DNA of 35,657 nucleotides from Bacteroidaceae bacterium (GCA_024401055.1 JAKSLT010000021.1:1-35657); one strand, 5' to 3'; counted from the first letter of the stretch, positions 15,533 through 24,643 are shown. Translations and numbers: made by a program. The notes: a model not told the origin generated them from the letters alone.

Positions 15533-16795
15533 TCACTTCTTGATAAATTCTACGCGGCGGTTCTTGGCGCGGCCTTCTTCGGTGGCGTTGTCGGCCACGG
15601 GCTCGTGGCTGCCTTTGCCCACTGCGCGGAGGTTCCATTCATCCACGCCGAGTTTCACGAGGGCGGCCACTACGGCTTCGGCACGCTGCTGGCTCAAGGG
15701 ATCGTTCACTTTGTCGGAGCCTTGGTTGTCGCAATGGCCCTGCACCTCGAAGCGCACGTTCTTGTTCTTGAGCATATAGTCGGCCACCTTCTGGATTTCG
15801 GTCATCGACTCGGGAAGGAGCGTGGCCTTGGCGGTCTCGAAGTTGATGTTGTTGGTCACGAACTTGCCGGTCTCTTCCATGGCCTTGGCAATGGCGCCCT
15901 CGGAGGCATCGGTGGCGTTGCGGCCATAGAGTTCGCCGGCACCGCGGGCGATGCGTACGTTCTTCAGATAGGCGGGGTTCTCACCACGATAGAAGAATGT
16001 CATCCAACCAGCACCGGCCTTGGCACTGGGTACGTTGATGTAGCGAACATTATCTACATACACTTTAATTACACGCTTGTTGAACGAGATGGCATAGTGA
16101 TGCCAGCGGTTGTCGTTGAGCTTTGTCTTCTGGTCTTGATGGCTGGAACCCTCCTTGCTATGATTGTTTGCACAGTCTGGACGCACGTAACCAAGGCTAA
16201 GGGCCCCATTATGACCCCAAGTCAATGTGAATATCTCCGAATCTCGCTGCTCATCAGGGTGCATAAAGTCTATCTCAAAGCTTCCTTCGGTGTACATAAT
16301 GTCGAACTCCACGGTGAACTCATCGCCGAAGTAGTTTTTGGGATTCTTGCTGATGAGGGGCTTTATCCAGCAGTCCTCCTTGGCAAGTTCAATGGCCTGC
16401 TCGCCGTTCACGACGGCTATCTCGGCATTGCCGCGTTCCAGGTCCCACTTGCTGGGGAACTCGCCCACCTGCTCGCCCTTGACGACGTCTTCAAACACGA
16501 CTACGGAGCCGGGCACGAAGTCGCTCTTGACATTGGCGGTGGTCACAGAGGGGGCAGCGGCTTCTTCCGTTTCCTGGGTCTCCGTGGCTTCGGAATTGTT
16601 CTTTTTGCTTTTCTTACCGTTGAGGACGCGGTCGGCAGCATTGTCAACCGTGTTCTCCACTTTCTGCTCAATCTTTTGCTTTACTTTGTCCTTGGCCTTA
16701 TCGGCAAGACCCTTGAGGAAACCTTGAGCGGAGGCTACGCCGCTGCCGCAAAGCATCAGCAGCAGGGAGGTAAGGATAATTTGAAATTTTCTCAT
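15533..16795 (-). CDS. OmpA-family protein with N-terminal helix and LamG-like domain
   Basis: The protein has 420 residues. It has a signal peptide (1-23, ending ASAQ), then a charged amphipathic helix with spaced Lys (DKAKDKVKQKIEQKVE) and a polar linker. A beta-sandwich-like region from about 90 to 285 has concanavalin/LamG-type features (FTVEFDIMYTEG, NRWHHYAISFNKRVIKVYVD). A C-terminal OmpA domain (about 300-420) carries VQGHCDNQGS and NRRVEFIKK for peptidoglycan binding. It is therefore probably an envelope protein that couples a binding domain to the wall. The ligand is unknown. It is monocistronic, with its own promoter and terminator. Confidence 0.88.
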   Translation of the reverse strand: MRKFQIILTSLLLMLCGSGVASAQGFLKGLADKAKDKVKQKIEQKVENTVDNAADRVLNGKKSKKNNSEATETQETEEAAAPSVTTANVKSDFVPGSVVVFEDVVKGEQVGEFPSKWDLERGNAEIAVVNGEQAIELAKEDCWIKPLISKNPKNYFGDEFTVEFDIMYTEGSFEIDFMHPDEQRDSEIFTLTWGHNGALSLGYVRPDCANNHSKEGSSHQDQKTKLNDNRWHHYAISFNKRVIKVYVDNVRYINVPSAKAGAGWMTFFYRGENPAYLKNVRIARGAGELYGRNATDASEGAIAKAMEETGKFVTNNINFETAKATLLPESMTEIQKVADYMLKNKNVRFEVQGHCDNQGSDKVNDPLSQQRAEAVVAALVKLGVDEWNLRAVGKGSHEPVADNATEEGRAKNRRVEFIKK

Positions 16796-16852
16796 GGTTA
16801 CTGTTGTTTTGTTGTTATTTGTTTATGTTTATCGTTATTTCCTTCTACGCGG

Positions 16853-16860
16853 CAAAGGTA
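16853..16860 (-). promoter_or_regulatory. -7 element of the OmpA/LamG-like gene
   Basis: TACCTTTG on the minus strand, about 58 nt from the start codon. The -33 region is poorly matched. Confidence 0.65.
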
Positions 16861-16976
16861 CACATTATTTATAATATATCGGCATATTTCCGGCATATTT
16901 TATTCAATTCTCGCCCTTTCTCACAAAAAATGTGATAAAAAGTCCCGCAAAGAAGTGTTTATTTCAAAAGATATTG

Positions 16977-16984
16977 TAACTTTG
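16977..16984 (+). promoter_or_regulatory. -7 element upstream of the MITE-like element
   Basis: TAACTTTG on the plus strand. The next plus-strand start codon is 267 nt away at 17251, with the palindromic element in between. It may drive the membrane-protein gene through a long leader, or an untranslated RNA. Confidence 0.6.
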
Positions 16985-17036
16985 CGGGCGGTAAAGTTTG
17001 TTAACCCCCTGTTCCTATTAACCTCAAAACTTATAA

Positions 17037-17245
17037 GGTAGGTTCTATAAATTAGCTCGCGCCGATTTGGCGGCTCTTCCGACTTTTGGAAACGTCCAAA
17101 AGTATAGATTTCTTTTTTTCATGAAGGAGCGTAGCGGGCTACGTGACTGAATGAAAGGAAGGAAGACACGAGAGAAGAGACCAAAAGCGGCCGAGAATAG
17201 AATACTACCCGAAATGAAAGAGAAAACCAATTTATAAAACCTACC
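17037..17245. mobile_element. MITE-like palindromic element, 209 bp
   Basis: The ends GGTAGGTTCTATAAATT (17037-17053) and AATTTATAAAACCTACC (17229-17245) are 17-bp inverted repeats with one mismatch. Inside are nested hairpins, including ACTTTTGGA/TCCAAAAGT and CGTAGC/GCTACG. No transposase is encoded. A 61-codon frame across it follows the palindromes and is not convincing. No clear target-site duplication is visible. It could instead be a structured leader RNA for the next gene. Confidence 0.65.
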
Positions 17246-17250
17246 ATATT

Positions 17251-17697
17251 ATGATTCCCTTAGTAGCCCTCGGTCCTATTGGATCGTTTATCTTTCTGGC
17301 TGTTCTGGCCGTTGCTCTTTATGTATTAGGAAAATTCCTCGGTCGCCTGCCCGTTCCCGCAGTAAACACCCTGCTGAAGTGGGCGTGCATCATCGGTGCG
17401 GTGCTCTGCGGCCTGCTGGCCATCTATATCGGTATCACGGAAGGCATCACGGCTCTCCTGGGCTGGGTGACTAACCACACGGGTACGACTATCGTCATCA
17501 TCTTCGTAGCCGTATGCATCGTGGGTGCCCTCACGCATACCTCGGTAGGGCTTGGCTCTTTTGGCAAGATGTTCTCGCACAGCGAGGAGGAGAAGAAGAT
17601 GTGGCGCGACAATATGTACCGCGATAAGTATGGCAACACGCACACTAACGGTGTGGACCGCGACATTGCTAATAAGCGGTATGACGAGACGCATTAA
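17251..17697 (+). CDS. Small inner-membrane protein, three predicted TM segments
   Basis: The protein has 148 residues and I recognise no family. Hydrophobic segments cover about 8-28, 42-64 and 79-97, with a polar, charged C-terminus from about 105 (SEEEKKMWRDNMYRDKYG...) rich in Tyr, Asp, Lys and Asn. It starts six nt after the palindromic element, and the only nearby promoter box lies on its far side. It is alone on its strand between two minus-strand units. Coding is supported by clean hydrophobic periodicity and typical codon use. Confidence 0.75.
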   Translation: MIPLVALGPIGSFIFLAVLAVALYVLGKFLGRLPVPAVNTLLKWACIIGAVLCGLLAIYIGITEGITALLGWVTNHTGTTIVIIFVAVCIVGALTHTSVGLGSFGKMFSHSEEEKKMWRDNMYRDKYGNTHTNGVDRDIANKRYDETH

Positions 17698-17698
17698 G

Positions 17699-17747
17699 AA
17701 CCACGGATATCACGGATAACGCGGATAGAACCACGGATATCACGGAT
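17699..17747. repeat. Direct repeat, 19 bp x2
   Basis: AACCACGGATATCACGGAT occurs at 17699-17717 and 17729-17747, directly after the membrane-protein gene. Confidence 0.85.
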
Positions 17748-17765
17748 TTATACGGGTAAGGTCGA

Positions 17766-17809
17766 TTGAAAAAGGGAACCGGCGGACCACTTGGAGTGGC
17801 CCGCCGGTT
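17766..17809 (-). terminator. Terminator of the surface redox cluster
   Basis: AACCGGCGG and CCACT pair with AGTGG and CCGCCGGTT around TGG (17777-17809). On the minus strand it is followed by CCCTTTTTC. It closes the run of genes that ends at 17835 and may also serve the plus-strand gene. Confidence 0.9.
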
Positions 17810-17834
17810 GCGGTATGAGGGGGACTGGTGTCTG

Positions 17835-20513
17835 TTAGAGGATTACTTTCTTGCCGTTCTTCACGAGTATGGCGCCGTGGGAAGCTGCGGCGGGACGGCC
17901 CTGGAGGTCGTATGTGCGTCCGTTGTCTGTTGTCTGTTGTCTTAGCACAGTGCCTACGCCGGTGAGAAGGGGATCGTCGTCGCTGACGATGGCGTCCTCC
18001 ATGCGTATCTGGGCGGCGTTGACGATTTCCATGCTCTCGGCATCAAGGAGGAGGGCGATGAGACGGCAGTTGTCGAGGTCGCTGACGAGGGACTTACCGG
18101 TGGTGTACTTGGGAATGTCGAAGCCAAATCTGTGCTGCTTGGGCTCGCCCTTGACGATGGCGCCGGTGAGGCTGCCTTCCAGACCGAGGCCTTCGGCGCA
18201 GTATTCCATCACGTCGTTATAGATGGGACGCCAGTTGGCGGGCTTCTGCGTGAGTTCGTAGAGCTCGGGGGCGTTCTGCTTGTAGAGGGCCTTGGTCTCG
18301 GAATCTACCTGCGAGGTGAAGTAGTTCATCTGCTGGGCATACTGGAGGTCGTCCTCGGCGAGCACGTAGGTGAGGAGGTAGGGGCAGTAAGCGCAGTCGA
18401 TGTTGAAGATGGTGCTGGTCTGGAGGCCGATGTGCTGGCCGTCCTTGGAGCGTACCACCTTGTCGAAGCCGATGGTGGCCTCCGTTATCTGGCGGCGCAC
18501 GGCGTCAACGTCGTCCTTGATACCGAAGTAGCCGTTGGAGGAACCGCCGTAGGGGTCGCAGGTGTAGAGACGGTTGACGACGCAGGAGGGAGCGCCGGTG
18601 GCACCGAAGGTGGCAAGGACATCGTCCATCATGTAGTTGGACTTCTGGTCCTGACCGGTGTGGATGCCGATGAGGGCGATGTTCTCGCCGTACTTCTCAC
18701 GCAGCATTTCCATGCCTACGAGGCCGCGGGGGCACCAGCCGCACCACGTGCCGGTGTTCTCCTCGATGACGGGCATACGGTCCACGTCCTCACTCTCGTT
18801 CACGGCGATGATGGAGCCGTTGACGTCGGAAGCGATATCCACGTCCTTGCCGTTAATCTTGCTTACCTTTATCTGGAGGCGCTGGCGGGAGGGATCGGCG
18901 GGAGCCTTGATGTCGTCGTTGAGGTTGGCCTGCTCAAGGAAGCGGATGCCGTCCTTGAAGCGTATCTTCTGGGTGTTCTCGCCCACGGTGACGTCGAAGG
19001 TAGCACTCTTGATGGCATCAACACCGTAGTTGGTGAAGGTGGTGTTGAAGGCCACCTTGCTGTCGCCGGCGTAGCAGCGTGAGGACTTCACGGCGTCGAA
19101 GCGAATGTCGTTGTGGGGGAAACCGCCGTTGCCCTCGGTCTCAACATAGCAGAAGAGGCTGGCATAGGTGGTCCACTGATACTGCGACATGAGGCTGGAG
19201 GTGTAGGGGGTGTAGTCCTCTACGCGGCCGTTGTGCCAGTCGGGGTCGTCGTCGCCGCTCATAAAGGCATAGTAGGGGCGGGAGGTGGGGAGGAGATAGG
19301 AGCAGCTGTACCAGTAACCGTCCTTCAGGCCGCCCTTTTCGTCGCGGCCGTTCTTGTAGTTCTCCTTGTATTCGCCGGGATAGACGATGGTGTAGCCAAT
19401 CTGGAGGTTGGGGTGGTCTTTGGTAATGGTGAAGTCGCAGGGGATACCTACCACCTGGTTGCACTTGTAGTAGGGGTCATCGGGGTCCTTGACGTCGAGG
19501 TTGAGGTCGTAGCCGTAGAAGGTGCCCTTGCCGGCAACGTCCTCTTCTTCCTCATCAGCGCCAATCCAGTGTTCCTTGAGGCCGTTGGGCTTGGCGATGA
19601 TGTGGTTGACGGTCTCGGTGAAGTCGTAGTAGTCGCTCCAGAGGAGGCTCTTCTCGGGGTCCTGCTCCATGGGGTCCATAACGAAGAACTGAATCTCGGC
19701 GGCGTTGGGGGGCAGCATGAACCAGAGGTTCTTCACCTTGTTGCCGTAGAACTGGCTGACGACGTCCTCGCGGTAGATTACGTAGTTGAAGCTGGACACG
19801 CCCTTGCGGTAGGGCATCCAGGGCTGAACGTAAACGCTCTTGTTGTCCATGGGAGCGTATGTCAGCACCTTGGCATCCTGCATACTCTTGGCCCAGTTGG
19901 CCTGGAAGTCGCCTTCGATGTCGTTGGGCTCGATGTCAATCTCTTCCTCTTCTTCTTCGTCGCCACCGCCGGTGCTGCGGTTGTCAATCTCGGAGGGAAG
20001 GGTCTGGAAGAAAAGGAAATCCATGCAGGAGCCGTTGATGGACTTGTCGGTCACACCGTACTCCGAAGGCCAGCCGGTGATGGTGGTGCCTTCTCCGTCG
20101 ATATAGATGAAGTCATTGTCGGGAATTTCTTCGCCAAAGAAGCTGATGATCACGTCGGCGCTGATGGTGTAGCAGCCCTTGCGGAAAGCGTTGTCCTTGA
20201 TGTCCCAGGTTTTGGGATTGGAGGAGAGATAGATAATATTGTTAGGGGAATCCCAGTCCATGCAGTTGGAGCCGTTGGCGTGGAATACCCATGAGCCGTT
20301 CTTCTTCTCAAGTCTCCATTCGGGATCGTCGGGGGCGATGGTGGAGGTAATCACCGTGGAGCCCTTGGTGGTAACGAAGTAACCGTTGTCGCAGACAAGG
20401 TAGAATCTCTGGCCGTCAACGGGAGGCTCGGAGGTGAGGCCGTCCGTGTTGACCTGTGCGGCAGCCGTCAAAGTGCAGAGGGCTGCGGCGAGAAGTGTAA
20501 ACAGTTTTTTCAT
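17835..20513 (-). CDS. Large Omp28/thioredoxin-like surface protein with T9SS tail (CGWC)
   Basis: With 892 residues this is the longest and most divergent member of the array. It has a signal peptide (1-20). An N-terminal domain covers ~21-180 and does not match the other paralogues. An acidic linker GGGDEEEEEE follows (183-191), then a long beta-rich region. The thioredoxin-like segment opens IEENTGTWCGWCPRG with C591-G-W-C594, followed by IGIHTGQDQ and GAPSCVVNR as in its relatives. A second pair, C707-A-Y-C710, lies further on. The tail has RQQTTDNG, YDLQGR and NGKKVIL. It is probably surface-exposed and redox-active or disulfide-bonded; substrate unknown. It is last in its transcript, 37 nt after the previous gene. 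Confidence 0.85.
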   Translation of the reverse strand: MKKLFTLLAAALCTLTAAAQVNTDGLTSEPPVDGQRFYLVCDNGYFVTTKGSTVITSTIAPDDPEWRLEKKNGSWVFHANGSNCMDWDSPNNIIYLSSNPKTWDIKDNAFRKGCYTISADVIISFFGEEIPDNDFIYIDGEGTTITGWPSEYGVTDKSINGSCMDFLFFQTLPSEIDNRSTGGGDEEEEEEIDIEPNDIEGDFQANWAKSMQDAKVLTYAPMDNKSVYVQPWMPYRKGVSSFNYVIYREDVVSQFYGNKVKNLWFMLPPNAAEIQFFVMDPMEQDPEKSLLWSDYYDFTETVNHIIAKPNGLKEHWIGADEEEEDVAGKGTFYGYDLNLDVKDPDDPYYKCNQVVGIPCDFTITKDHPNLQIGYTIVYPGEYKENYKNGRDEKGGLKDGYWYSCSYLLPTSRPYYAFMSGDDDPDWHNGRVEDYTPYTSSLMSQYQWTTYASLFCYVETEGNGGFPHNDIRFDAVKSSRCYAGDSKVAFNTTFTNYGVDAIKSATFDVTVGENTQKIRFKDGIRFLEQANLNDDIKAPADPSRQRLQIKVSKINGKDVDIASDVNGSIIAVNESEDVDRMPVIEENTGTWCGWCPRGLVGMEMLREKYGENIALIGIHTGQDQKSNYMMDDVLATFGATGAPSCVVNRLYTCDPYGGSSNGYFGIKDDVDAVRRQITEATIGFDKVVRSKDGQHIGLQTSTIFNIDCAYCPYLLTYVLAEDDLQYAQQMNYFTSQVDSETKALYKQNAPELYELTQKPANWRPIYNDVMEYCAEGLGLEGSLTGAIVKGEPKQHRFGFDIPKYTTGKSLVSDLDNCRLIALLLDAESMEIVNAAQIRMEDAIVSDDDPLLTGVGTVLRQQTTDNGRTYDLQGRPAAASHGAILVKNGKKVIL
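17918..17942. repeat. Heptanucleotide repeat (GTCYGTT)n in coding linker
   Basis: About three 7-nt units (GTCCGTT, GTCTGTT, GTCTGTT) lie in the codons just before the sorting tail of the 892-aa protein. Confidence 0.85.
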
Positions 20514-20550
20514 TTGTGTGTTGTTATTAAGGAATTAAGGGATAAAAGAA

Positions 20551-22413
20551 TTAGCGGGCGAGACGGACTTTGCCGTTCTGTATGTAGAGGCCGCCGGCAG
20601 GGGCGGAGGACAGACGATGGCCGGCGAGGTCGTAGGACGTTGTCCGTTGTCCGTTGTCTGTTGTCTGTTCTCTCAACACGCTGCCTATGCCTTCAGCCAC
20701 TTCCACGCGGGCTTTGCCGGCATTGGCCACGTGGCCCTCGGCATCGGCGACGATGGCCACGACGTATATCTGGTCGTACTTCAGGGCGGCGCGGCCGTAG
20801 TCATTGCAGGTGATGGGCAGGTTGCAGGCGTTCTCGGCCGTAGTGCCGGCCTTGCCGTCGGCGGGCAGGGGGTCGGTGTGCTCGCCCTCTGCGGGCGTGT
20901 AGCTGCTGCCTATCATCACGTCGTTGAAGACGAGGTTGGTGAGTTCGGTGCTGCCGTACTTGCCTCCCTGGGCAAACTCGGCGTAGAGGTTGCGGATTTC
21001 GCAGGTGCCGTCGCCGCGGAAGTTGTTGCGCGTCTCATTCTTGGCGAAGACATTGGCCTGGCGCCACATGCGGAGTGTCTTGTCGTCGGGGTTAGCGGGG
21101 CAAGTGAGGCCGTCGGCGGTGAGGGCGTAGGAGATTTTGCAGCCGGGGCAGTTGTTGAGGAAGTCAACGCTGGCCTTGGCGGCTACCGTCTTGCCGTCGG
21201 GCTGGAGCGTGCCGCTCACGTGCACCTCAACCTCGGGCATGATGGCATTGCAGGCCAGGAAGTCGCCTATAATCCACTCGTCGGGGTCGGAGCCGTAGAG
21301 GGGGTCGAGGGCCTTGGTGCGGCGGTCGAGCAGGCAGGAGGGTGCGGCAGAGAGGCCGAGGGTGGGATAGTTGGGATTATACATGGCGTCGTCCTGATTG
21401 TGCTGGTGGGTGCTGACGGCGATGTAGTTGTCGTAGTGCGTCTTCATATACTCCATGCCGGCCCAGCCGCGGGTGCAGTGCTGGCAGCCCGTGCCGGTGT
21501 GTTCCTCCATCACGGTGTAGCGGGGCACGAGGCGGACGTATATGGTGCCGAGGGCGGAGGAGGAGGTCGGCGTGACGGGCTTACCGTTGACGGACGTCAA
21601 TGTCACGGTGGCGGTGTACTGGCCAATCTCGGCGGGAGTGGGAGCCACGATGTTGATGGTCTGCAACTGGTTGAAGCCGGTGGCGATGTTCACGTCGGCC
21701 GTGCCTTCGGTAGTCTTGCCGCCGAAGTCCACTTTGTAGCCCACCTGCTTGATGGGCGTGCCGCTGTTGCCGCGGACGACGGCTTGGATGTTGGCCGTGG
21801 TGTTGATGCCGCCGCCGAAGTCGAAGACGTCGCCCATGACGGCGTAGTCGCTGGGAAGGGTCACGCCTTTCATGCGCACTTGCAGGCCGCTGCAGCCCCA
21901 GCCTTCGCCGGAGTAGTCGGTCCACGTCTTTTTGTTATAGACCATCAGGCCGCCGGGCTTCGAGGTGCCGGCGGTGAGGATGGGTTCCTTCTCCTGCTTG
22001 GTGGCGGTGGAGATGATGCGGAAGGTGTAGCCCACATACACGTTCTTGCCCTTCTCAAGCTTGTAGGGCTCTTTGAACATGTAGGTGTTGTAGCCCACGC
22101 TGGAGCCGTCGTCGTTGAAGGTGCTGACGAGCGGCGTGTTGATGTCGTCGGCGGAGGCTACGAAGGCGGTGACTTCCCAGGCCTCCTCGGTGGAGAAGGG
22201 CACGTCGATGCCGGTGATGTACGTGCCGTCGAACTGGTCATCGACGGTGAGCAGCACGGCGGCGCCGAACATGCTCTGCGTGGAGAAACCGTGGCCCTGA
22301 AGGGCGCTGAAGTTGTTGTCGGTGTAGCCCCACAGCATGGTGTCGTCGGCAGCGCGGAGGCTACTGATGCAGAGGCTGCACAGAAGGGCTACGAGGAAAA
22401 GCGTTTTTTTCAT
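20551..22413 (-). CDS. Omp28/thioredoxin-like surface protein with T9SS tail (CQHC)
   Basis: The protein has 620 residues. Domain order is a signal peptide (1-21), an N-terminal beta domain opening DDTMLWGY and ending in YVGYTF, an Ig-like domain (about 195-290, with TSVNGKPVTP), and a thioredoxin-like domain starting MEEHTGTGC with C310-Q-H-C313 and continuing RGWAGMEYMK, THQHNQDDAM and APSCLLDRR. A further pair, C422-P-G-C425, is not conserved in the other array members. The end has a Gln/Thr/Asp/Asn linker, YDLAGHRL and NGKVRLAR, a slightly decayed tail. It is very close to the next paralogue upstream (7-nt gap), suggesting tandem duplication. Probably an exported surface protein; activity unknown. 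Confidence 0.87.
   Translation of the reverse strand: MKKTLFLVALLCSLCISSLRAADDTMLWGYTDNNFSALQGHGFSTQSMFGAAVLLTVDDQFDGTYITGIDVPFSTEEAWEVTAFVASADDINTPLVSTFNDDGSSVGYNTYMFKEPYKLEKGKNVYVGYTFRIISTATKQEKEPILTAGTSKPGGLMVYNKKTWTDYSGEGWGCSGLQVRMKGVTLPSDYAVMGDVFDFGGGINTTANIQAVVRGNSGTPIKQVGYKVDFGGKTTEGTADVNIATGFNQLQTINIVAPTPAEIGQYTATVTLTSVNGKPVTPTSSSALGTIYVRLVPRYTVMEEHTGTGCQHCTRGWAGMEYMKTHYDNYIAVSTHQHNQDDAMYNPNYPTLGLSAAPSCLLDRRTKALDPLYGSDPDEWIIGDFLACNAIMPEVEVHVSGTLQPDGKTVAAKASVDFLNNCPGCKISYALTADGLTCPANPDDKTLRMWRQANVFAKNETRNNFRGDGTCEIRNLYAEFAQGGKYGSTELTNLVFNDVMIGSSYTPAEGEHTDPLPADGKAGTTAENACNLPITCNDYGRAALKYDQIYVVAIVADAEGHVANAGKARVEVAEGIGSVLREQTTDNGQRTTSYDLAGHRLSSAPAGGLYIQNGKVRLAR
20639..20674. repeat. Heptanucleotide repeat (GTCYGTT)n in coding linker
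   Basis: Four to five units lie just before the tail of the 620-aa protein and encode TTDNGQRTT. Confidence 0.85.
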
Positions 22414-22420
22414 TTTGATG

Positions 22421-24310
22421 TTATTTGATTGTCTTCTTTCCGTTGTTGATAAAGAGGGAGTGCCCCCCAGGCCGGCTCTGCAACTTGCGGCCTTGAAGGT
22501 CGTAGGGAGTTGTCCCTTGTCCCTTGTCCGTTGTCCGTTGTCTGTTGTCCGTTGTCTGTTGTCTCAAAACCGACCCTATACCCTCCGGCACTTCCACGCG
22601 GCTCTTGCCGGCGTTGGCGATACGCCCTTGGGCGTCGAGGACGAGGGCCACGACGTATATCTTATCGTATTGCAAGGCATCGCGGCAGACGTCGCTGCAA
22701 GTGATGGTCACGTTGCGGGAAGTCTCGCCGGAAGTGCCGGCCTTACCCTCGGCGGGGAGGGCATCGGTGGTCGGCTGTCCGTCGGCGGTGGTCTGGCTGC
22801 TGCCTATCATCACGTCGTTGAAGACGAGGCCGTAAAGCTCTGTGCTGCCGTACTCGCCGCCCTTGGCAAACTCGGCGTAGAAATTGCGGAGTTCGTTGCT
22901 GCCGTCGCGGCGGAAGTGCTCGCGCGTCTCGGCCTGGGCAAAGATATTGGCCTGCATCCAGCGGCGCTGCGTCTTGGCGTCGGCGTCGGCGGGACAGGTG
23001 AGGCCGTCGGCCGTCAGGGCGTAGAAGACGCTGTAGCCCGGGCTGTCGTAGAGGAAATCCACGTTGGCCGTGACGGCAACGGTGGTGCCGTCGGGCTGGA
23101 GCGCACCCGTGGCGCGCACTTCCACCTCGGGCACGATGGCGTTGCAGGCTTCAAAGTCGGCGATGATAAGGGCATTGGTGTCGGAGCCGTACAGAGGGTC
23201 AATGGGGCCGGTCCTGCGGTCGAGGGCACAGCTTGGCGCACCGCTTAGTCCTATATCGGGGTAGTTCTTGTTCACCATGGCGTCGTCGTCGTTGTAGTTG
23301 TGGGCGCTGATGGCGATGAAGCGGTCGTAGTGGTTGCGCATATACTCCATGCCGGCCCAGCCGCGGGTGCAGTGCATGCAGCCCGTGCCGGTCTTTTCTT
23401 CCATCACGGTGTAGCGGGGCACGATGCGCGTGTAAAGGGTGGCGGTGGCGGCGGCAGTGGTGGGGCTGACGGGCTTACCGTTGACGGATGTCAGAGTCAC
23501 GGAGGCGGGATACTGGCCCACAGAGGGGAGCGTGGGCACGGTGAGGGTGACGCTGGCCGTCTGGCTGGAGCCGGCGGGGATATTGACGTCGGCCGTGCCC
23601 TCACTGGTCTGGTCTCCGAGCGTCACGCTGTAGCCTATCTTGCTAATAGCGTTGGCGCTGTTGCTGCGGATGAGGGCCTGGAAGGTGGCAGTGGCGTTGA
23701 TGGCGCCGCTGAAGTCGTAAACCTTGCCCATAGTGGCGTTGTCGCTGGGAAGGACGAGGTCTTTCAGGCGCACCTGCAAGCCGCTGTTGCCCCAACCCGC
23801 GCCGGAGTAGTCGCTCCATTCCTTTTTATTGTATATCATCAGGCCGCCAGGCATAGCCTCGCCGCCCGTGAGGATGGGGGCGCGCTCTTCCTGCGTGGCC
23901 GTGGAGATGATGCGGAAGGTGTAACCCACATACACGTTCTTGCCCTTCTCAAGCCTGTAGGGCTCTTTGAACAGGTACGTGTTGTAGCCGATGCTGGAGC
24001 CGTCGTCGTTGAAGGTGCTGACGAGGGGCGTGTTGATATCGTCGGCGGAGGCCACGAAGGCCGTCACTTCCCAGGCTTCCTCGGTGTTGAAGGGCACGTC
24101 GATGCCGGTGATGCTGGCTCCGTCGAACATATCGTCCACCGTGAGGAGCACGGCGGCGCCGAACATATTCTGCTGGTTGAAGCCGTTGGCCTGAAGGGCG
24201 GCATAGTCGGCAGGGGTGTAGCCCCACAGCAGGGTGTCGTCGGCAGCGCGGAGCATCGTGCCGCAGAGGCTGGCAAGAAGAAGGATTAAAAAGGATATGC
24301 GTTTCATCAT
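22421..24310 (-). CDS. Omp28/thioredoxin-like surface protein with T9SS tail (CMHC)
   Basis: The protein has 629 residues from the chosen ATG (MMKRISFL); a TTG five codons earlier is less likely. The layout is the same as in its downstream twin: signal peptide, a WGY-containing beta domain, an Ig-like domain with TSVNGKPVSP, then MEEKTGTGC with C311-M-H-C314, RGWAGMEYMR, SAHNYNDDDAM and APSCALDRR. The second Cys pair of the twin is replaced (DSPGY). The linker is long and repetitive (QQTTDNRQRTTDKGQGTT), followed by YDLQGRKL and NGKKTIK. It probably starts a new transcript after the 617-nt repeat-filled gap upstream. Surface location is inferred from the tail. Confidence 0.87.
   Translation of the reverse strand: MMKRISFLILLLASLCGTMLRAADDTLLWGYTPADYAALQANGFNQQNMFGAAVLLTVDDMFDGASITGIDVPFNTEEAWEVTAFVASADDINTPLVSTFNDDGSSIGYNTYLFKEPYRLEKGKNVYVGYTFRIISTATQEERAPILTGGEAMPGGLMIYNKKEWSDYSGAGWGNSGLQVRLKDLVLPSDNATMGKVYDFSGAINATATFQALIRSNSANAISKIGYSVTLGDQTSEGTADVNIPAGSSQTASVTLTVPTLPSVGQYPASVTLTSVNGKPVSPTTAAATATLYTRIVPRYTVMEEKTGTGCMHCTRGWAGMEYMRNHYDRFIAISAHNYNDDDAMVNKNYPDIGLSGAPSCALDRRTGPIDPLYGSDTNALIIADFEACNAIVPEVEVRATGALQPDGTTVAVTANVDFLYDSPGYSVFYALTADGLTCPADADAKTQRRWMQANIFAQAETREHFRRDGSNELRNFYAEFAKGGEYGSTELYGLVFNDVMIGSSQTTADGQPTTDALPAEGKAGTSGETSRNVTITCSDVCRDALQYDKIYVVALVLDAQGRIANAGKSRVEVPEGIGSVLRQQTTDNRQRTTDKGQGTTPYDLQGRKLQSRPGGHSLFINNGKKTIK
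22509..22564. repeat. Heptanucleotide repeat, seven to eight units, in coding linker
   Basis: This is one of the two longest copies. Its units are GTCCCTT, GTCCCTT, GTCCGTT, GTCCGTT, GTCTGTT, GTCCGTT, GTCTGTT and part of another. Three units give seven residues, so any change that is not a multiple of three units breaks the frame. Confidence 0.9.
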
Positions 24311-24380
24311 TTTTTGTTCAAGCAACAGTTGCGAAATTCTATTTTTGCTCTATGTGATTGACCGTAACTGAAAATTTTTT

Positions 24381-24404
24381 GTCAAAATATTTTACAGTTT
24401 CGGG
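24381..24404 (+). repeat. Dispersed near-palindromic AT motif, copy 2
   Basis: Identical to 174-197 over GTCAAAATATTTTACAGTTT and CGGG. Confidence 0.85.
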
Positions 24405-24643
24405 GTGTTTTCTTAGCGTTTTTTGGCCGTGGAGGGCAGCGCGCGACGTCTCGGGCGGAAATACGCGATTTTTGATTACTTTGTTAAACGACTTATTTAT
24501 ATAGTGTTAAGTCTGCAAGAGGAATGACGGATATTCTTTTAGGTGCGCTACTCCCGCATTTAGTTGCGAAAAGGCGCCGTAGGAAATTTGTTTTTTTGTG
24601 ATTTTTTCGGAAAACGGCGGGTTCCAGTGAAAACTAATCCTCC

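Noticed and set aside
17045-17230. A 61-codon minus-strand frame in the MITE-like element
   Set aside because: It spans nested palindromes and terminal repeats; no independent support.
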